Shown here one piece after another: positions 45,932 to 56,942 of a stretch of DNA of 64,000 nucleotides. Positions within the stretch are counted from its first letter, which is position 1, and every line of letters begins with the position of its first letter. Source of the stretch: Roridomyces roridus (taxonomy: Eukaryota; Basidiomycota; Agaricomycetes; Agaricales; Mycenaceae). The notes below the pieces were generated by a model. That model was not told the origin of the DNA. It ran no database searches and worked only from the letters and a program-made list of their open reading frames with translations. The position numbers were made by a program, and so were the translations under genes. The DNA lies in assembly GCA_029378245.1 (NCBI GenBank), contig JARKIF010000048.1, positions 62,001 to 126,000 on the forward strand. Direction: 5' to 3'.

Positions 45932-48206
45932 ATGTCTACGAAATTCGGCGAATCTGCAGCAGCTGTTGCTCTACCCTTCGGCGCCGTCGGCTCCTTTGAC
46001 TTTTGCAACACCGGACGCCCATTCCCACCCCGAGACTATCACATCTGTGGGTGGCGCGGAGACTTGACTCATTTCACGCTGACCTGAGGCTGTGCACAGT
46101 GAACTATACTACGCTCGAAACATGGAAGTCGCTCCGCCTTCCCAAGACCAGAGAACACCAGGATCTCAGCATGTTCCCCAGCATGCACTTAGACATCCTT
46201 CTTCAGGTATGGCAATCCCCCTTTCTCCATTGTCTCAGACGAATGATCGTTCTCAGGTTCTCAGTCATCTTCACCCACTCGACCTCCTTCACCTCTCGCG
46301 CACGTCCCGTGAATTCCGCGATCTTCTGCATTCACCCCCCGGCGAGCTCCTCTGGCGGAATTCTTTTGGAGGCGACCCCGGACTCCCCGCTCCACCTGAA
46401 TCCACAGCAGAGTCATACGAACGGATCCAACCTACGAGCACATTAGAAAGAAGGCTTTTGAGGGAGTGCCTAGACTCCCCGGTCCCCTTAGGTCCATATC
46501 GCCGCGGAAATGGACGATCCTCATCTACGAGCACAACCTCTGCGATGTGCGTGCCTATCAATTATTTTCGCACCCAAGCTCACATCGACCATTCAGACAT
46601 GTGGCGCGCCCCGTTCTTTTCCGGATTACCACCTGAGGCGTAGACTTTGTACCAGATGTCTAGGCAGGCGAGTAATCGACACAAGGAAAACACTGCTACA
46701 AACTTACTCCAGCACCACAGATTGGGGACGTCGCTACCTGAATATCCTCCAGCACACGAGATCTACACCCTGATCCCCAAGACACGTCGAACGTGTACGT
46801 CGCACGAGGTTTTCTCAAGTCTCCGCTGACGAGGACGCTCCTTGTAGCCGGGGATGCAATGGTACTCCGCGCGTCGAGCACCCCGAAATTTCATCCTGAG
46901 GAGGGTAAGGCTGTCCTCAAGATGTACGAGGACCAGCAGGTGCAGAATGACCCGGTAGCATTCTCCGAGTTTGTGAAATCTCAGCGCGCGGTCGCCGCTG
47001 AGATAGAATCAGTATGTGCCCTATATCGCGGAGTAACTAAAACATATTAAACCCCGTAGGCGGCTTCCAATTGCGCGTTTTGGGCACGGCACCGAGTCCT
47101 GGATGTGGTCGAAACCCGGAATCATGACTGCCGCAAGGAAATTTGGAAGAGGTATGTGATCTAGTTCCACAGACCCACCGTACGACCAACATCTCCCAAG
47201 CGTCCAAAAATGGCTTTTGAAAGAAGGTTGGGAGGCGATCGACATCCAGGCCGCCGCCCAGAAGTACGAAAGAGTACGAACGACATTTGCGCACGATACG
47301 CACCCTAACACACCGACGTAGGTGGTACTTGGATGATTCTGGAACGGATCGATCACTGACATTCTCTACCTAGTCTGGAAGCGCATACGTCCATATATCG
47401 TATGGTACGTCGCTCGTGAACGAGACTCCCGACTACGCAGGGAGCGATACAATCTCTGCAAACGCCGGAGGCAGTGCATCCAGCACGCGGCGTTGAACAC
47501 CCTTAGTGAGCCTATTCCCGGCCGCGACAACGAGTTCTACCCACCGCCACACGAGCTGACCGAGCTCCCTCCTCTCGTTGCATTGGTGCAAGATCCTTCA
47601 CGAGACGAGCTTTCCCCTGACGATCCACGGGTCATGGCCTTCCTCACCAGTTCAGAGGCCCGTGCGTTCATGGATGACTGGTCGGTTCGTACACAGGCTC
47701 ATCTTGTATCCCTCCTACCCACCACGACCTCGACCTCGGAGAGTCATCTGGAGCTACTCGAGCGCGCGACGAGCGTCTTTAGGTTTCCTAGGAGAGGTTT
47801 CGGAATCGGGTGGGAGCTTGCGCGGGGACATATGCATTTGTTTGGTGATAACGGCTGGCGGTCCCGCACGCCCGCGCAGTTCTCCGAGCGGGGGAGTGCC
47901 ACTGTACAGATGCTCCTTGATCTTCTCGGTGTTCTAGAGTCGATGAGCGTTACGGAGATGGATAGTATGGGAGCAAGGTTCGTTTGCGCCGGGTGTCCCA
48001 TGGCGAAGCATGGGCGGCGTGCGTTGCCGTGGCGCGAGTGTGTGAGTTGTTTCCATTCTGAATTTATCTCCCTCTGTTTTATCACTATCCAGATTGAACA
48101 CGATCTCAAGGGTAAAGGTGGACCTGCTTATGCCGCGACTAAAATGACTGAACGTCTCGCAAGCCGATGGCGGATGGTTGGTAATACTCGAGTTATCTGT
48201 CTGTGA
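45932..48206 (+). CDS. F-box protein with cysteine-rich (zinc-binding-like) middle region
   Basis: Multi-exon gene; the start at 45932 (MSTKFGESAAAVALPFGAVG) is tentative. Exons around 46115-46370 encode the F-box: SMHLDILLQ, then across a 48-nt intron VLSHLHPLDLLHLSRTSREF and RDLL...LLWRNSF. The middle has WTILIYEHNLCDVC, then RRLCTRCL, cysteine pairs of the kind that follow the F-box in this Agaricomycete family. Later exons read KSPLTRTLLVAGDAMV-like sequence, FVKSQRAVAAEIE, WLLKEGWEAIDIQAAA, KRIRPYIVWYVARERDSRLR, and a C-terminal domain with FVCAGCPMAKHGRRALPWRE, ending RLASRWRMV. It probably acts as the substrate-recognition part of an SCF ubiquitin ligase through Skp1 binding by the F-box. 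Targets unknown. Confidence 0.78.
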
Positions 48207-48612
48207 CATCTTTGCAGCAGAATTTTATATCCAAAAGCAACTTGCAAATTCAAATGGCTAGTGCGCGAGCCTTGACTACGAGCACATATATATGTAGCTC
48301 CGTACAGATATCTGCCTTGATCGCGAGACTTGGAATCCTGAATGGAGTCCTAACTAGACCAGAGAAGTCCATACCGTTATATATTCGTTTCATCGGAGTG
48401 CAGTCTGCGGCTCGTTACATTCAGAGGTTGCAAAAAAAGTTTGTGTTGCGAATCATCTCCAATGAGAAGTCAGTCCCGAATAGAACGGCCGTTCTACGTT
48501 GAATGGGAAGGCCTGCAGATTGCTCGGCAGATTGGTAGAGGCGCGCCCCGCGCAACACCCTTGAAACTGGGTGCTTGGTTCCTGCATCACGCCACTGGTC
48601 AATCAATCACAT
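48207..48612. other. Intergenic, nothing recognised
   Basis: A stretch near 48515-48590 resembles tRNA A- and B-box words but cannot be folded into a cloverleaf, so no tRNA is called. Confidence 0.4.
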
Positions 48613-48620
48613 GACACAAA

Positions 48621-49165
48621 TAGGGCTCCGACCCGGCCGTTGACGGCGACGGCCGTCGCTCTGACGGCCGTCATGGGAGGTCGGACGGGCCCCACCCGGC
48701 CGTCAGACCATGTTGTGAGGCCTCAAAACGGCCGGGTGGTACCCGTCAGACCCGTCACGGCCGTCATGACGGGTCGGAGCGGTGACAGCCCGTGCCTCCA
48801 GCTAAATCGACCATCAGATTGATGTCAACGTGATGCCGGCAAGTCAAAATTACGGATTGGTACCCGGGAAGCCTCCAGAACCAGCCAGAACCGCAGTAGT
48901 GGGCCATGGGGAAGATTGCCGATGACCCATGTGTGCTACCCCTGGAGCATCAAGTGATGATGGCAGCTCGGCATGGTTAGTTAGCCGAGGACCCGTCACC
49001 ACCCGTCATGGCCCGTCGACGGCCGGGAACGGGTACCCCGTCAGCCAAGGAACCGGACCCGGACCCGGCCGTCAAAATTGTGGCTTCAGAGGGCTGTACG
49101 GCCGGGCCGGCACCCGTCGTGACGGCTCGTTGACCCGTCATTTTGACGGTCGGGTCGGAGCCCTA
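48621..49165. mobile_element. hAT-type MITE with reiterated CCGTC/GACGG words (545 bp)
   Basis: The ends are inverted repeats starting TAGGGCTCCGACCCG (one mismatch over about 20 bp). Both flanks carry the 8-bp duplication GACACAAA (48613-48620 and 49166-49173). Terminus and duplication length fit the hAT superfamily. No coding capacity. The outer parts contain about twenty CCGTC or GACGG words, several as GACGGCCGTC palindromes, while the middle 200 bp has almost none. It ends 78 bp before the start codon of the F-box/LRR gene at 49244. Confidence 0.92.
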
Positions 49166-49243
49166 GACACAAACCAACTCCGCATCTTGTCTCCGCCCAC
49201 CATCATCTCTTCTGCGCCACTTCCATTCCCGACTCTCTCTCAG

Positions 49244-50570
49244 ATGTGCGACTCCCAGTGCGTATACCAGTCTCCCTCACCCACTCACAGACATTTTATC
49301 CTCTAGGGCGGATGCTGCGTCATGCCTTCAGACGAAACTCAGGCTAATGTGCAAGGCGATAGAGAATCAAAAACTCGTGCTCCGAAGTCTCGAAAAACAA
49401 AAGTGCGACATCCACAGCCAACTCAACTGCATCCTCGATCCGATGACACGCATGCCACTCGAAATCTCCTCCGACATCCTGCTGCGGTGCCTTCCCAGTA
49501 AACCCAGCTCTCAGCCTTCCGACGCCCCTCGAGTCTTTCTCCTCGTCTCGCGTTCCTGGCGGAATATCGCCAGTTCCACGTCCGCGCTGTGGACGAAGAT
49601 CACGGACGACCGGGTTCCTGCATCGTTTCACTTTGGCCCGCTGGTCCAGAAATGGTTCACCTTCTCGCGGAGCCTACAGATCTCGATTTCCCTTTCGCGC
49701 GATTTCAGCGACTTGGGCGACCAGGATGCCGACTTTGTTGCCTACGTAAAGGAGCACGCACATCGAGCGCACACAGTCAACCTCTGCCTCGCACACGCCC
49801 GCGACCTCGCTCGGATCGCAGTTCCATTTAGCGCTCTAAAGAAGCTGCGGTTGACCTTCAAAGATGTCAAAGGGTCCTGCTTTGCCGTCACCACCAATGA
49901 ATGCGTCGATTTCCTCCGCGCCGCTCCTCGTCTCGAAGATTGCACCTTACGCGGCATATCATACTCTCCACATTTCCTACACGAGATACCCCGCTCCCCG
50001 CTGGTCACTCATCTCTCCCTCCACACTCTGAGTCTATACTCCACTCGCCGTGGAAACGCGAGCTCCGCTGTTCTCCTGCAACGGTTGTCTCTACCCGCGC
50101 TCCGCGCTCTCATTATCACGGATTTCGACATCACCTCCGAGGTCTTTGCCTCCTTCCTGAAGCGCTCCTCGCCACCGCTCAAACAGCTCTACATATTCGG
50201 CTGCGAGAAACTGCAACACATTCGCACCTTCCTCCGCCACGTACCGTGCCTCATCGAGCTGCAGATCGGCGACAGCTCCAATTCCGCTCGCACTCTGTTG
50301 GAAGGTCTATTTCCATGCGCGGAGACGCTACCCAAGCTCCGGTATCTCGCGGTGCAAGGTGGACTCGCATCCAATGAATGCGAGACTTTGATTGGGAGTG
50401 TACTTTGGGTGGCGAGGCCCCCGGCGTTGTGTGCGTTTTACATGCCTGGCGTCCGATGTGTGGCGCCAGACGGGGTTGCGGCCGAGTTGAGAAAGCTGGC
50501 TGATGGTGGGATGGAGATCCAAATTGGAAAACAAACATTCAAGAAGGTAAGCGCTGCTGAGTTTTTCTGA
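49244..50570 (+). CDS. F-box protein with leucine-rich region
   Basis: Two exons, 49244-49257 and 49307-50570, joined in frame (MCDSQ/ADAASCL), encode about 425 residues. A short coiled-coil (LVLRSLEKQKCDIHSQL) precedes the F-box-like motif MPLEISSDILLRCLP followed by RVFLLVSRSWRNIASSTSAL and W. The rest is a run of irregular leucine-rich segments (LRLTF, LVTHLSLHTLSL, LRALIITDFDI, LKQLYIFGCEKL, LIELQIGDSS). This is the standard architecture of the hugely expanded Agaricomycete F-box family; it probably recruits substrates to an SCF ubiquitin ligase. The gene is almost intronless apart from the tiny first exon. Its promoter lies within or just after the hAT-type MITE ending at 49165, so transcription may depend on element sequence. 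Confidence 0.88.
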
Positions 50571-51077
50571 TTCCTCGAACTGAAAACGAGTAGGCGTAGT
50601 GGTTTCTTTGTTTGGATAACTCGGTCTATTCGTCCCATGTTTGAATTCTTGTACTCTGTTGCACACTCGCAAATGGACACATACAATTTCTTTATTGTGC
50701 AAATCATACATTGTCCTGCCCCTGCGGTTGGGATTCTTGGCCACACCGCTCATTCAATGGCGCATGCTTGTTTACTTGTCTTTCGGACAAGTGAATTAGA
50801 CCGGAACGCCTACAGAACCAACTGTGCACAGAACTATTAACCGAGTGACTGAAAACATGGTCGTGGTTCCAGCATCGCTCGCTGAAGCTGGGTCCGATCC
50901 CAACCAACGATACTCACCCGTTGGTTTCCTTTTGTTTTGGCCTAGGCTAATTCAACCGAACCACTCGGTGCGAAGTAAAATTAACGGTAGGCTTACAGTA
51001 CAATATATAATAGGACAATCGATCGGACGGCCCGTAAAGTTTAAATCAAGAGCGACGAGCGAGTATCGGCGCTGGTT
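50571..51077. other. Intergenic between convergent genes
   Basis: No gene recognised between the F-box/LRR gene and the minus-strand membrane protein. Confidence 0.5.
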
Positions 51078-52135
51078 TCAGCACCGACCAGTGCACGTGA
51101 TTTGGATTGCCATCGACTTTGTGTTCCCGCCGTTGAGGTTTCTCTGCCGGGGGAGTCGACCCTCCGGGTATGTTTTCCGGAACTTGCGCGATACCTGGTG
51201 CTGATGACTCATGAGTACATACGAACGACCACGAGTAAGTATAAGCCGCATACCTTGAGCACGTTCTGCATCATATGGAAACGGCTGCATGCTTTCAGGG
51301 GGTTGCCGATTTCGCAGATACTTGACGACATGTGGCGCCCCCAGGGCGATCAACACGAGGAAGATGGTTCCACCGAGCACAGCGCAGACGATCATCAGGA
51401 GATGTACCCGATTGGATACCTCGTCCAACGAGGCCGAGATGGCCGTCGAGTGGTTGAATGCCGGAGAAGAATGTATAGAGGTCTCGGAAGAGGAGGAGTC
51501 AGAGGGAGTGGGGATGTTCGTTTGAACAGCGGCGGTTGGAAGAATGGCTGCCGCTGTATATCCCGCGGGGACGACCTGGAAGAGGTCCGAGATGGCGAGT
51601 TGTGCAGATGAGTTAGTTCTGTTGTGACAGGCGCCATCAGCGTGGGCGGAAATGGGATAGTTCGAGGCACGCACTGGGCTTGGACATGATTGGTGCTATT
51701 CGCAAACATGAATAAAGTGTGGACTCAAGAAGCGAAGCGTACACACCCAAGACACGATAACACCACCGGGACATCGGCAGTCTCGTTCGTCGACACGCCC
51801 CGGTCGATCGAGGTTTGTGATGCAATCGTCGAGTCCGAATCAGAGTTCCCGCAAGACACAGCCAGGATGAACGAAATCGGATCATCCGTCGTCGCCGTCC
51901 ATCCAAAGAGGATTCGGGTGCCTTGAACAATGGGGCCGGGTGGAGCGAAGACCTGGAGAGTATTTGCCACCCGGGCCGCGAGAAGTCTACCTAAGGACGT
52001 GAGCGATTGGGCGGTTTGGTGAACGATCTACGGACGCTGCAATCGAGAGGTGTGAAAGTGCGTTCATGGGGATGAAGAAAGTGGGCTCACCGAATCCAGG
52101 AACTCATATAAGAGGCGCACCCCGAAGATCAGCAT
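51078..52135 (-). CDS. Single-span membrane protein with KRE9/KNH-like ectodomain strand
   Basis: Minus-strand gene with a tentative start at 52135 (MLIFGVRLLYEFLDS). The ectodomain contains VFAPPGPIVQGTRILFGWTA then TTDDPISFILAVS, resembling the Kre9/Knh1-type module of fungal surface proteins (a hydrophobic xGxxxxFxWTxxxxDPxxFxL pattern), then DLFQVVPAGYTAAAI and a Ser/Thr-rich stalk. One transmembrane helix, HLLMIVCAVLGGTIFLVLIA, is followed by a tail with YLRNRQPPESMQPFPYD. This is the same plan as the genes at 10390-12129 and 56943-57759. Likely a plasma-membrane protein with extracellular sensing or adhesion domain; no proven function. The last coding exon end at 51078 is uncertain because a GTAAGT-like site lies within the tail. 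Confidence 0.68.
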
Positions 52136-52437
52136 ACGGACAGATGATCTTCTTGCTCGGCACTCACGATCCTGGGACCTGGACAGCCATCAGCGCTATT
52201 ATCGGTTCCAATGTTGGATCTTGGCAGCTGAGTTGAGTTGTTGCCATGTTACTGGATCACATCTTCGCGTTGTCTTGGATAACTCGTGAGGGATGACTCC
52301 GATGAGCATGCAGGAGAGGACAGTGAGAGCGGGAGGGGAACGCCCGCAGGAAAGATCACAGAGTTGATATCCTTGGCGGCGTTGTGCGACTTTTCTTGAC
52401 GTGGTCAAACGTGGGCCATCCTGCAATAGTTCGGCGG

Positions 52438-52460
52438 CTGATCTGCCAGTGGCAGATCAG
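52438..52460. repeat. Perfect hairpin next to the tandem array
   Basis: CTGATCTGCC and GGCAGATCAG form a perfect 10-bp inverted repeat with a 3-nt loop, followed at once by a further AGCAGATCAG. It lies 60 bp before the first 807-bp unit. Confidence 0.7.
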
Positions 52461-52520
52461 AGCAGATCAGACAGAATGCACGATGAAGCCGGGAACCTAC
52501 TTACGAGGACCAAAGGCGGC

Positions 52521-55500
52521 GGCTCATGTCGTATGTCTGTGGAGAAGCAGAATTAATCAAGTTGCAAAAGAGAGAAAAAAGAGAGAAAAAATCGAAGAAG
52601 AGAGGGAGATTTGTTTGCTCACCATGTCGTGGTTCCTGTAATCAAATCTCCTTGAAGTCTCCGGCAGCGCGTAATGACAATTTGAAACGCGGGTTTAAAA
52701 TGGGTCTGACACGAGATGGCCGAATTGCGCCGTTTCGTGGGTCCTTTCGGAGCTAAATCCTCATTTGAACCCATGCTTCATCAGGCATCATCCAATGAGT
52801 TTTCAAGTTCAATTCTAGATCCGATGGCCCATCGCCGGCAGTGTTTGGCGGACTTGTTTTGGATTTCGGGGTCACACGCTGCCGGCACCCCATCCTCTGA
52901 CAACATCAACTGCCTACTGCGGCTCGTGACTTCCAGCTGCCTATCTCTCGGGGATTGAGACTCAATGCAATACCATAAGACTTGAAGAGCTCAGCTAGGA
53001 ACCCCGTTCAACTCTGTTGCTCACCTCTGGGCACGGCAACACTCACTCGGGTTCCTGACCCCTACCTCCTTTGATTCAAGTACTAGTACACTATTACAAC
53101 TGAGAATGATAATATTTGGGAATGACCTCTATAAATTTCTGTCTGTCCTCTGTTTCCAAATCCCAATCAGTGAACCAGTAAGAAAGACCAAAGAAAGACT
53201 TGTGAAAAGTGTCTGACAGGGACTGTCGACTACTTACGGCGCCGACATCAACGGAAGGATCCTTATCACGCACGCGGGTCCATATATGGACCGGCGTCTC
53301 CACATGCATGAGTAATGAGCCAAGGCGGGCTCATGTCGTATGTCTGTGGAGAAGCAGAATTAATCAAGTTGCAAAAGAGAGAAAAAAGAGAGAAAAAATC
53401 GAAGAAGAGAGGGAGATTTGTTTGCTCACCATGTCGTGGTTCCTGTAATCAAATCTCCTTGAAGTCTCCGGCAGCGCGTAATGACAATTTGAAACGCGGG
53501 TTTAAAATGGGTCTGACACGAGATGGCCGAATTGCGCCGTTTCGTGGGTCCTTTCGGAGCTAAATCCTCATTTGAACCCATGCTTCATCAGGCATCATCC
53601 AATGAGTTTTCAAGTTCAATTCTAGATCCGATGGCCCATCGCCGGCAGTGTTTGGCGGACTTGTTTTGGATTTCGGGGTCACACGCTGCCGGCACCCCAT
53701 CCTCTGACAACATCAACTGCCTACTGCGGCTCGTGACTTCCAGCTGCCTATCTCTCGGGGATTGAGACTCAATGCAATACCATAAGACTTGAAGAGCTCA
53801 GCTAGGAACCCCGTTCAACTCTGTTGCTCACCTCTGGGCACGGCAACACTCACTCGGGTTCCTGACCCCTACCTCCTTTGATTCAAGTACTAGTACACTA
53901 TTACAACTGAGAATGATAATATTTGGGAATGACCTCTATAAATTTCTGTCTGTCCTCTGTTTCCAAATCCCAATCAGTGAACCAGTAAGAAAGACCAAAG
54001 AAAGACTTGTGAAAAGTGTCTGACAGGGACTGTCGACTACTTACGGCGCCGACATCAACGGAAGGATCCTTATCACGCACGCGGGTCCATATATGGACCG
54101 GCGTCTCCACATGCATGAGTAATGAGCCAAGGCGGGCTCATGTCGTATGTCTGTGGAGAAGCAGAATTAATCAAGTTGCAAAAGAGAGAAAAAAGAGAGA
54201 AAAAATCGAAGAAGAGAGGGAGATTTGTTTGCTCACCATGTCGTGGTTCCTGTAATCAAATCTCCTTGAAGTCTCCGGCAGCGCGTAATGACAATTTGAA
54301 ACGCGGGTTTAAAATGGGTCTGACACGAGATGGCCGAATTGCGCCGTTTCGTGGGTCCTTTCGGAGCTAAATCCTCATTTGAACCCATGCTTCATCAGGC
54401 ATCATCCAATGAGTTTTCAAGTTCAATTCTAGATCCGATGGCCCATCGCCGGCAGTGTTTGGCGGACTTGTTTTGGATTTCGGGGTCACACGCTGCCGGC
54501 ACCCCATCCTCTGACAACATCAACTGCCTACTGCGGCTCGTGACTTCCAGCTGCCTATCTCTCGGGGATTGAGACTCAATGCAATACCATAAGACTTGAA
54601 GAGCTCAGCTAGGAACCCCGTTCAACTCTGTTGCTCACCTCTGGGCACGGCAACACTCACTCGGGTTCCTGACCCCTACCTCCTTTGATTCAAGTACTAG
54701 TACACTATTACAACTGAGAATGATAATATTTGGGAATGACCTCTATAAATTTCTGTCTGTCCTCTGTTTCCAAATCCCAATCAGTGAACCAGTAAGAAAG
54801 ACCAAAGAAAGACTTGTGAAAAGTGTCTGACAGGGACTGTCGACTACTTACGGCGCCGACATCAACGGAAGGATCCTTATCACGCACGCGGGTCCATATA
54901 TGGACCGGCGTCTCCACATGCATGAGTAATGAGCCAAGGCGGGCTCATGTCGTATGTCTGTGGAGAAGCAGAATTAATCAAGTTGCAAAAGAGAGAAAAA
55001 AGAGAGAAAAAATCGAAGAAGAGAGGGAGATTTGTTTGCTCACCATGTCGTGGTTCCTGTAATCAAATCTCCTTGAAGTCTCCGGCAGCGCGTAATGACA
55101 ATTTGAAACGCGGGTTTAAAATGGGTCTGACACGAGATGGCCGAATTGCGCCGTTTCGTGGGTCCTTTCGGAGCTAAATCCTCATTTGAACCCATGCTTC
55201 ATCAGGCATCATCCAATGAGTTTTCAAGTTCAATTCTAGATCCGATGGCCCATCGCCGGCAGTGTTTGGCGGACTTGTTTTGGATTTCGGGGTCACACGC
55301 TGCCGGCACCCCATCCTCTGACAACATCAACTGCCTACTGCGGCTCGTGACTTCCAGCTGCCTATCTCTCGGGGATTGAGACTCAATGCAATACCATAAG
55401 ACTTGAAGAGCTCAGCTAGGAACCCCGTTCAACTCTGTTGCTCACCTCTGGGCACGGCAACACTCACTCGGGTTCCTGACCCCTACCTCCTTTGATTCAA

Positions 55501-55748
55501 GTACTAGTACACTATTACAACTGAGAATGATAATATTTGGGAATGACCTCTATAAATTTCTGTCTGTCCTCTGTTTCCAAATCCCAATCAGTGAACCAGT
55601 AAGAAAGACCAAAGAAAGACTTGTGAAAAGTGTCTGACAGGGACTGTCGACTACTTACGGCGCCGACATCAACGGAAGGATCCTTATCACGCACGCGGGT
55701 CCATATATGGACCGGCGTCTCCACATGCATGAGTAATGAGCCAAGGCG
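52521..55748. repeat. Tandem array: four copies of an 807-bp unit
   Basis: Units lie at 52521-53327, 53328-54134, 54135-54941 and 54942-55748. I see no differences between them, and the frames in all four translate identically. Each unit holds an AG-rich run (GAGAGAAAAAAGAGAGAAAA) and, on the minus strand, an open segment MHVETPVHIWTRVRDKDPSV then DVGA that stops at a perfect GTAAGT splice donor. In the unique flank beyond 55748 this segment continues upstream on the minus strand (PLMSRLGSLL), so the array may have amplified part of a gene. The left edge (AAGGCGGCGGCTCATG), right edge (AAGGCGGCTCATGAG) and internal junctions (AAGGCGGGCTCATG) share a few bases. No product is recognised. Confidence 0.93.
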
Positions 55749-56942
55749 GCTCATGAGTGGTCTCGATCTGGGCCCGGAAGCTGTAGGTTAGCCCGGACAC
55801 TGAAAATGTGCATCGACGTTGGAAGTGATTCATAGAAGCTTGGTGGGGCGGTCAAGGGGTAGGCACCCTTAAAAAATTATACACAGGGTCGGAAACAAGG
55901 GGGCATCGGGATCGAAATTTCGTACCGGGGGCCCATACCCCCTTGTGCCCGATACTTATCTTGTACTTACCGCAAACTTATCGGAACTAAGTACTTGTCT
56001 TGGCGCCAATCTCGACCCCTTTACGGCCTCTCGTTTTCGGTGAGGTAGGGGGTCGGGGGTCCTTAGTTCACTTTTCCGACCAAGGGGGCATCGGGATCCG
56101 AACTTCGGAAGTTTTTTTCGACCCTGGCTGGATACAGTATGAAAGGACGACATGGAGGGAGCAAAGGGAGAGGGAAAGGTGCGTCTAGATCACGTGTTTC
56201 TATGATCCGAATACTGCCCGTGCTTCCGTGATCCGAATAGTACTGATCCCGATCTTTTTCTCCACCACCAGCAGCCACCAACACGTTACACCGCCGTGCC
56301 ACTGCCCAGGTCGCTCCTAGAGACTCAAGATTCCGTGTATCCACTTGAAAACCCAACGCCGCCGTTCCATTGCGGCTCCGGAGGCGCCGTCCAGCGTCAT
56401 GACTCATGACGCGTTTCCTTTTGTACTTACTCGTACTTTTACGCATCGAGATTCGACGCTAGTTGGGCGCTAGCATCGACACCAGCCTAGACCGCGTCGT
56501 CAGACTTTCTCGGGTTGGCATTGTCCAGTTGCAACCTCCAAGCCCGGAAGTCGCAAGAGTGCGCTCAGGAGCATGAGCTGGATGTGGGACACCAGGTGCG
56601 TATGCCGACGTTGAATGCGAGTGGCTAATATACGGCCTTGGTTTTAGCCCCGGACGAGTAGCCTCACTTCCCTGGCCATACCACTCGCCGCGGTCTATCT
56701 GGGACTCGTTTCCGTGGGTATCCCCGGTTTCCGTGCCAATGTTTTTCGCACTTCCCTGGCTCAGTCCGTTTGTGGTACTATTACTGATACTAGTAGTACC
56801 ATCATCGCGGCGTAAGCAGCCCTCTGCATGATATATCCGCTGCCGGGCATATCGGATGATTCCGGGATCGCCACTCCGCTTGAAAGTTGATACTCGGAAG
56901 AAACATTCTAAGCCGTGATACACCACATACACCGCAGACGCC
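55749..56942. other. 1.2-kb stretch, possible degenerate elements, no supported gene
   Basis: CAGGGTCGGAAAC at 55884 and its near-inverse ending at 56126 bracket 243 bp, and CAAGGGGGCATCGGGATC occurs twice (55896 and 56081). No 8-bp target duplication is present, so this is only a candidate element. A 157-codon minus-strand frame at 56459-56932 has no family features. Confidence 0.4.

Noticed and set aside
48515..48595. tRNA-like stretch with A-box and B-box words
   Set aside because: No acceptor stem or anticodon arm can be folded, and the B box (GGTTCCTGCATC) departs from GGTTCRANYCC.
55884..56126. Possible hAT element with CAGGGTCG ends
   Set aside because: The inverted ends match for only about 9-12 bp and the flanks (ATTATACA versus GCTGGATA) are not a target duplication.
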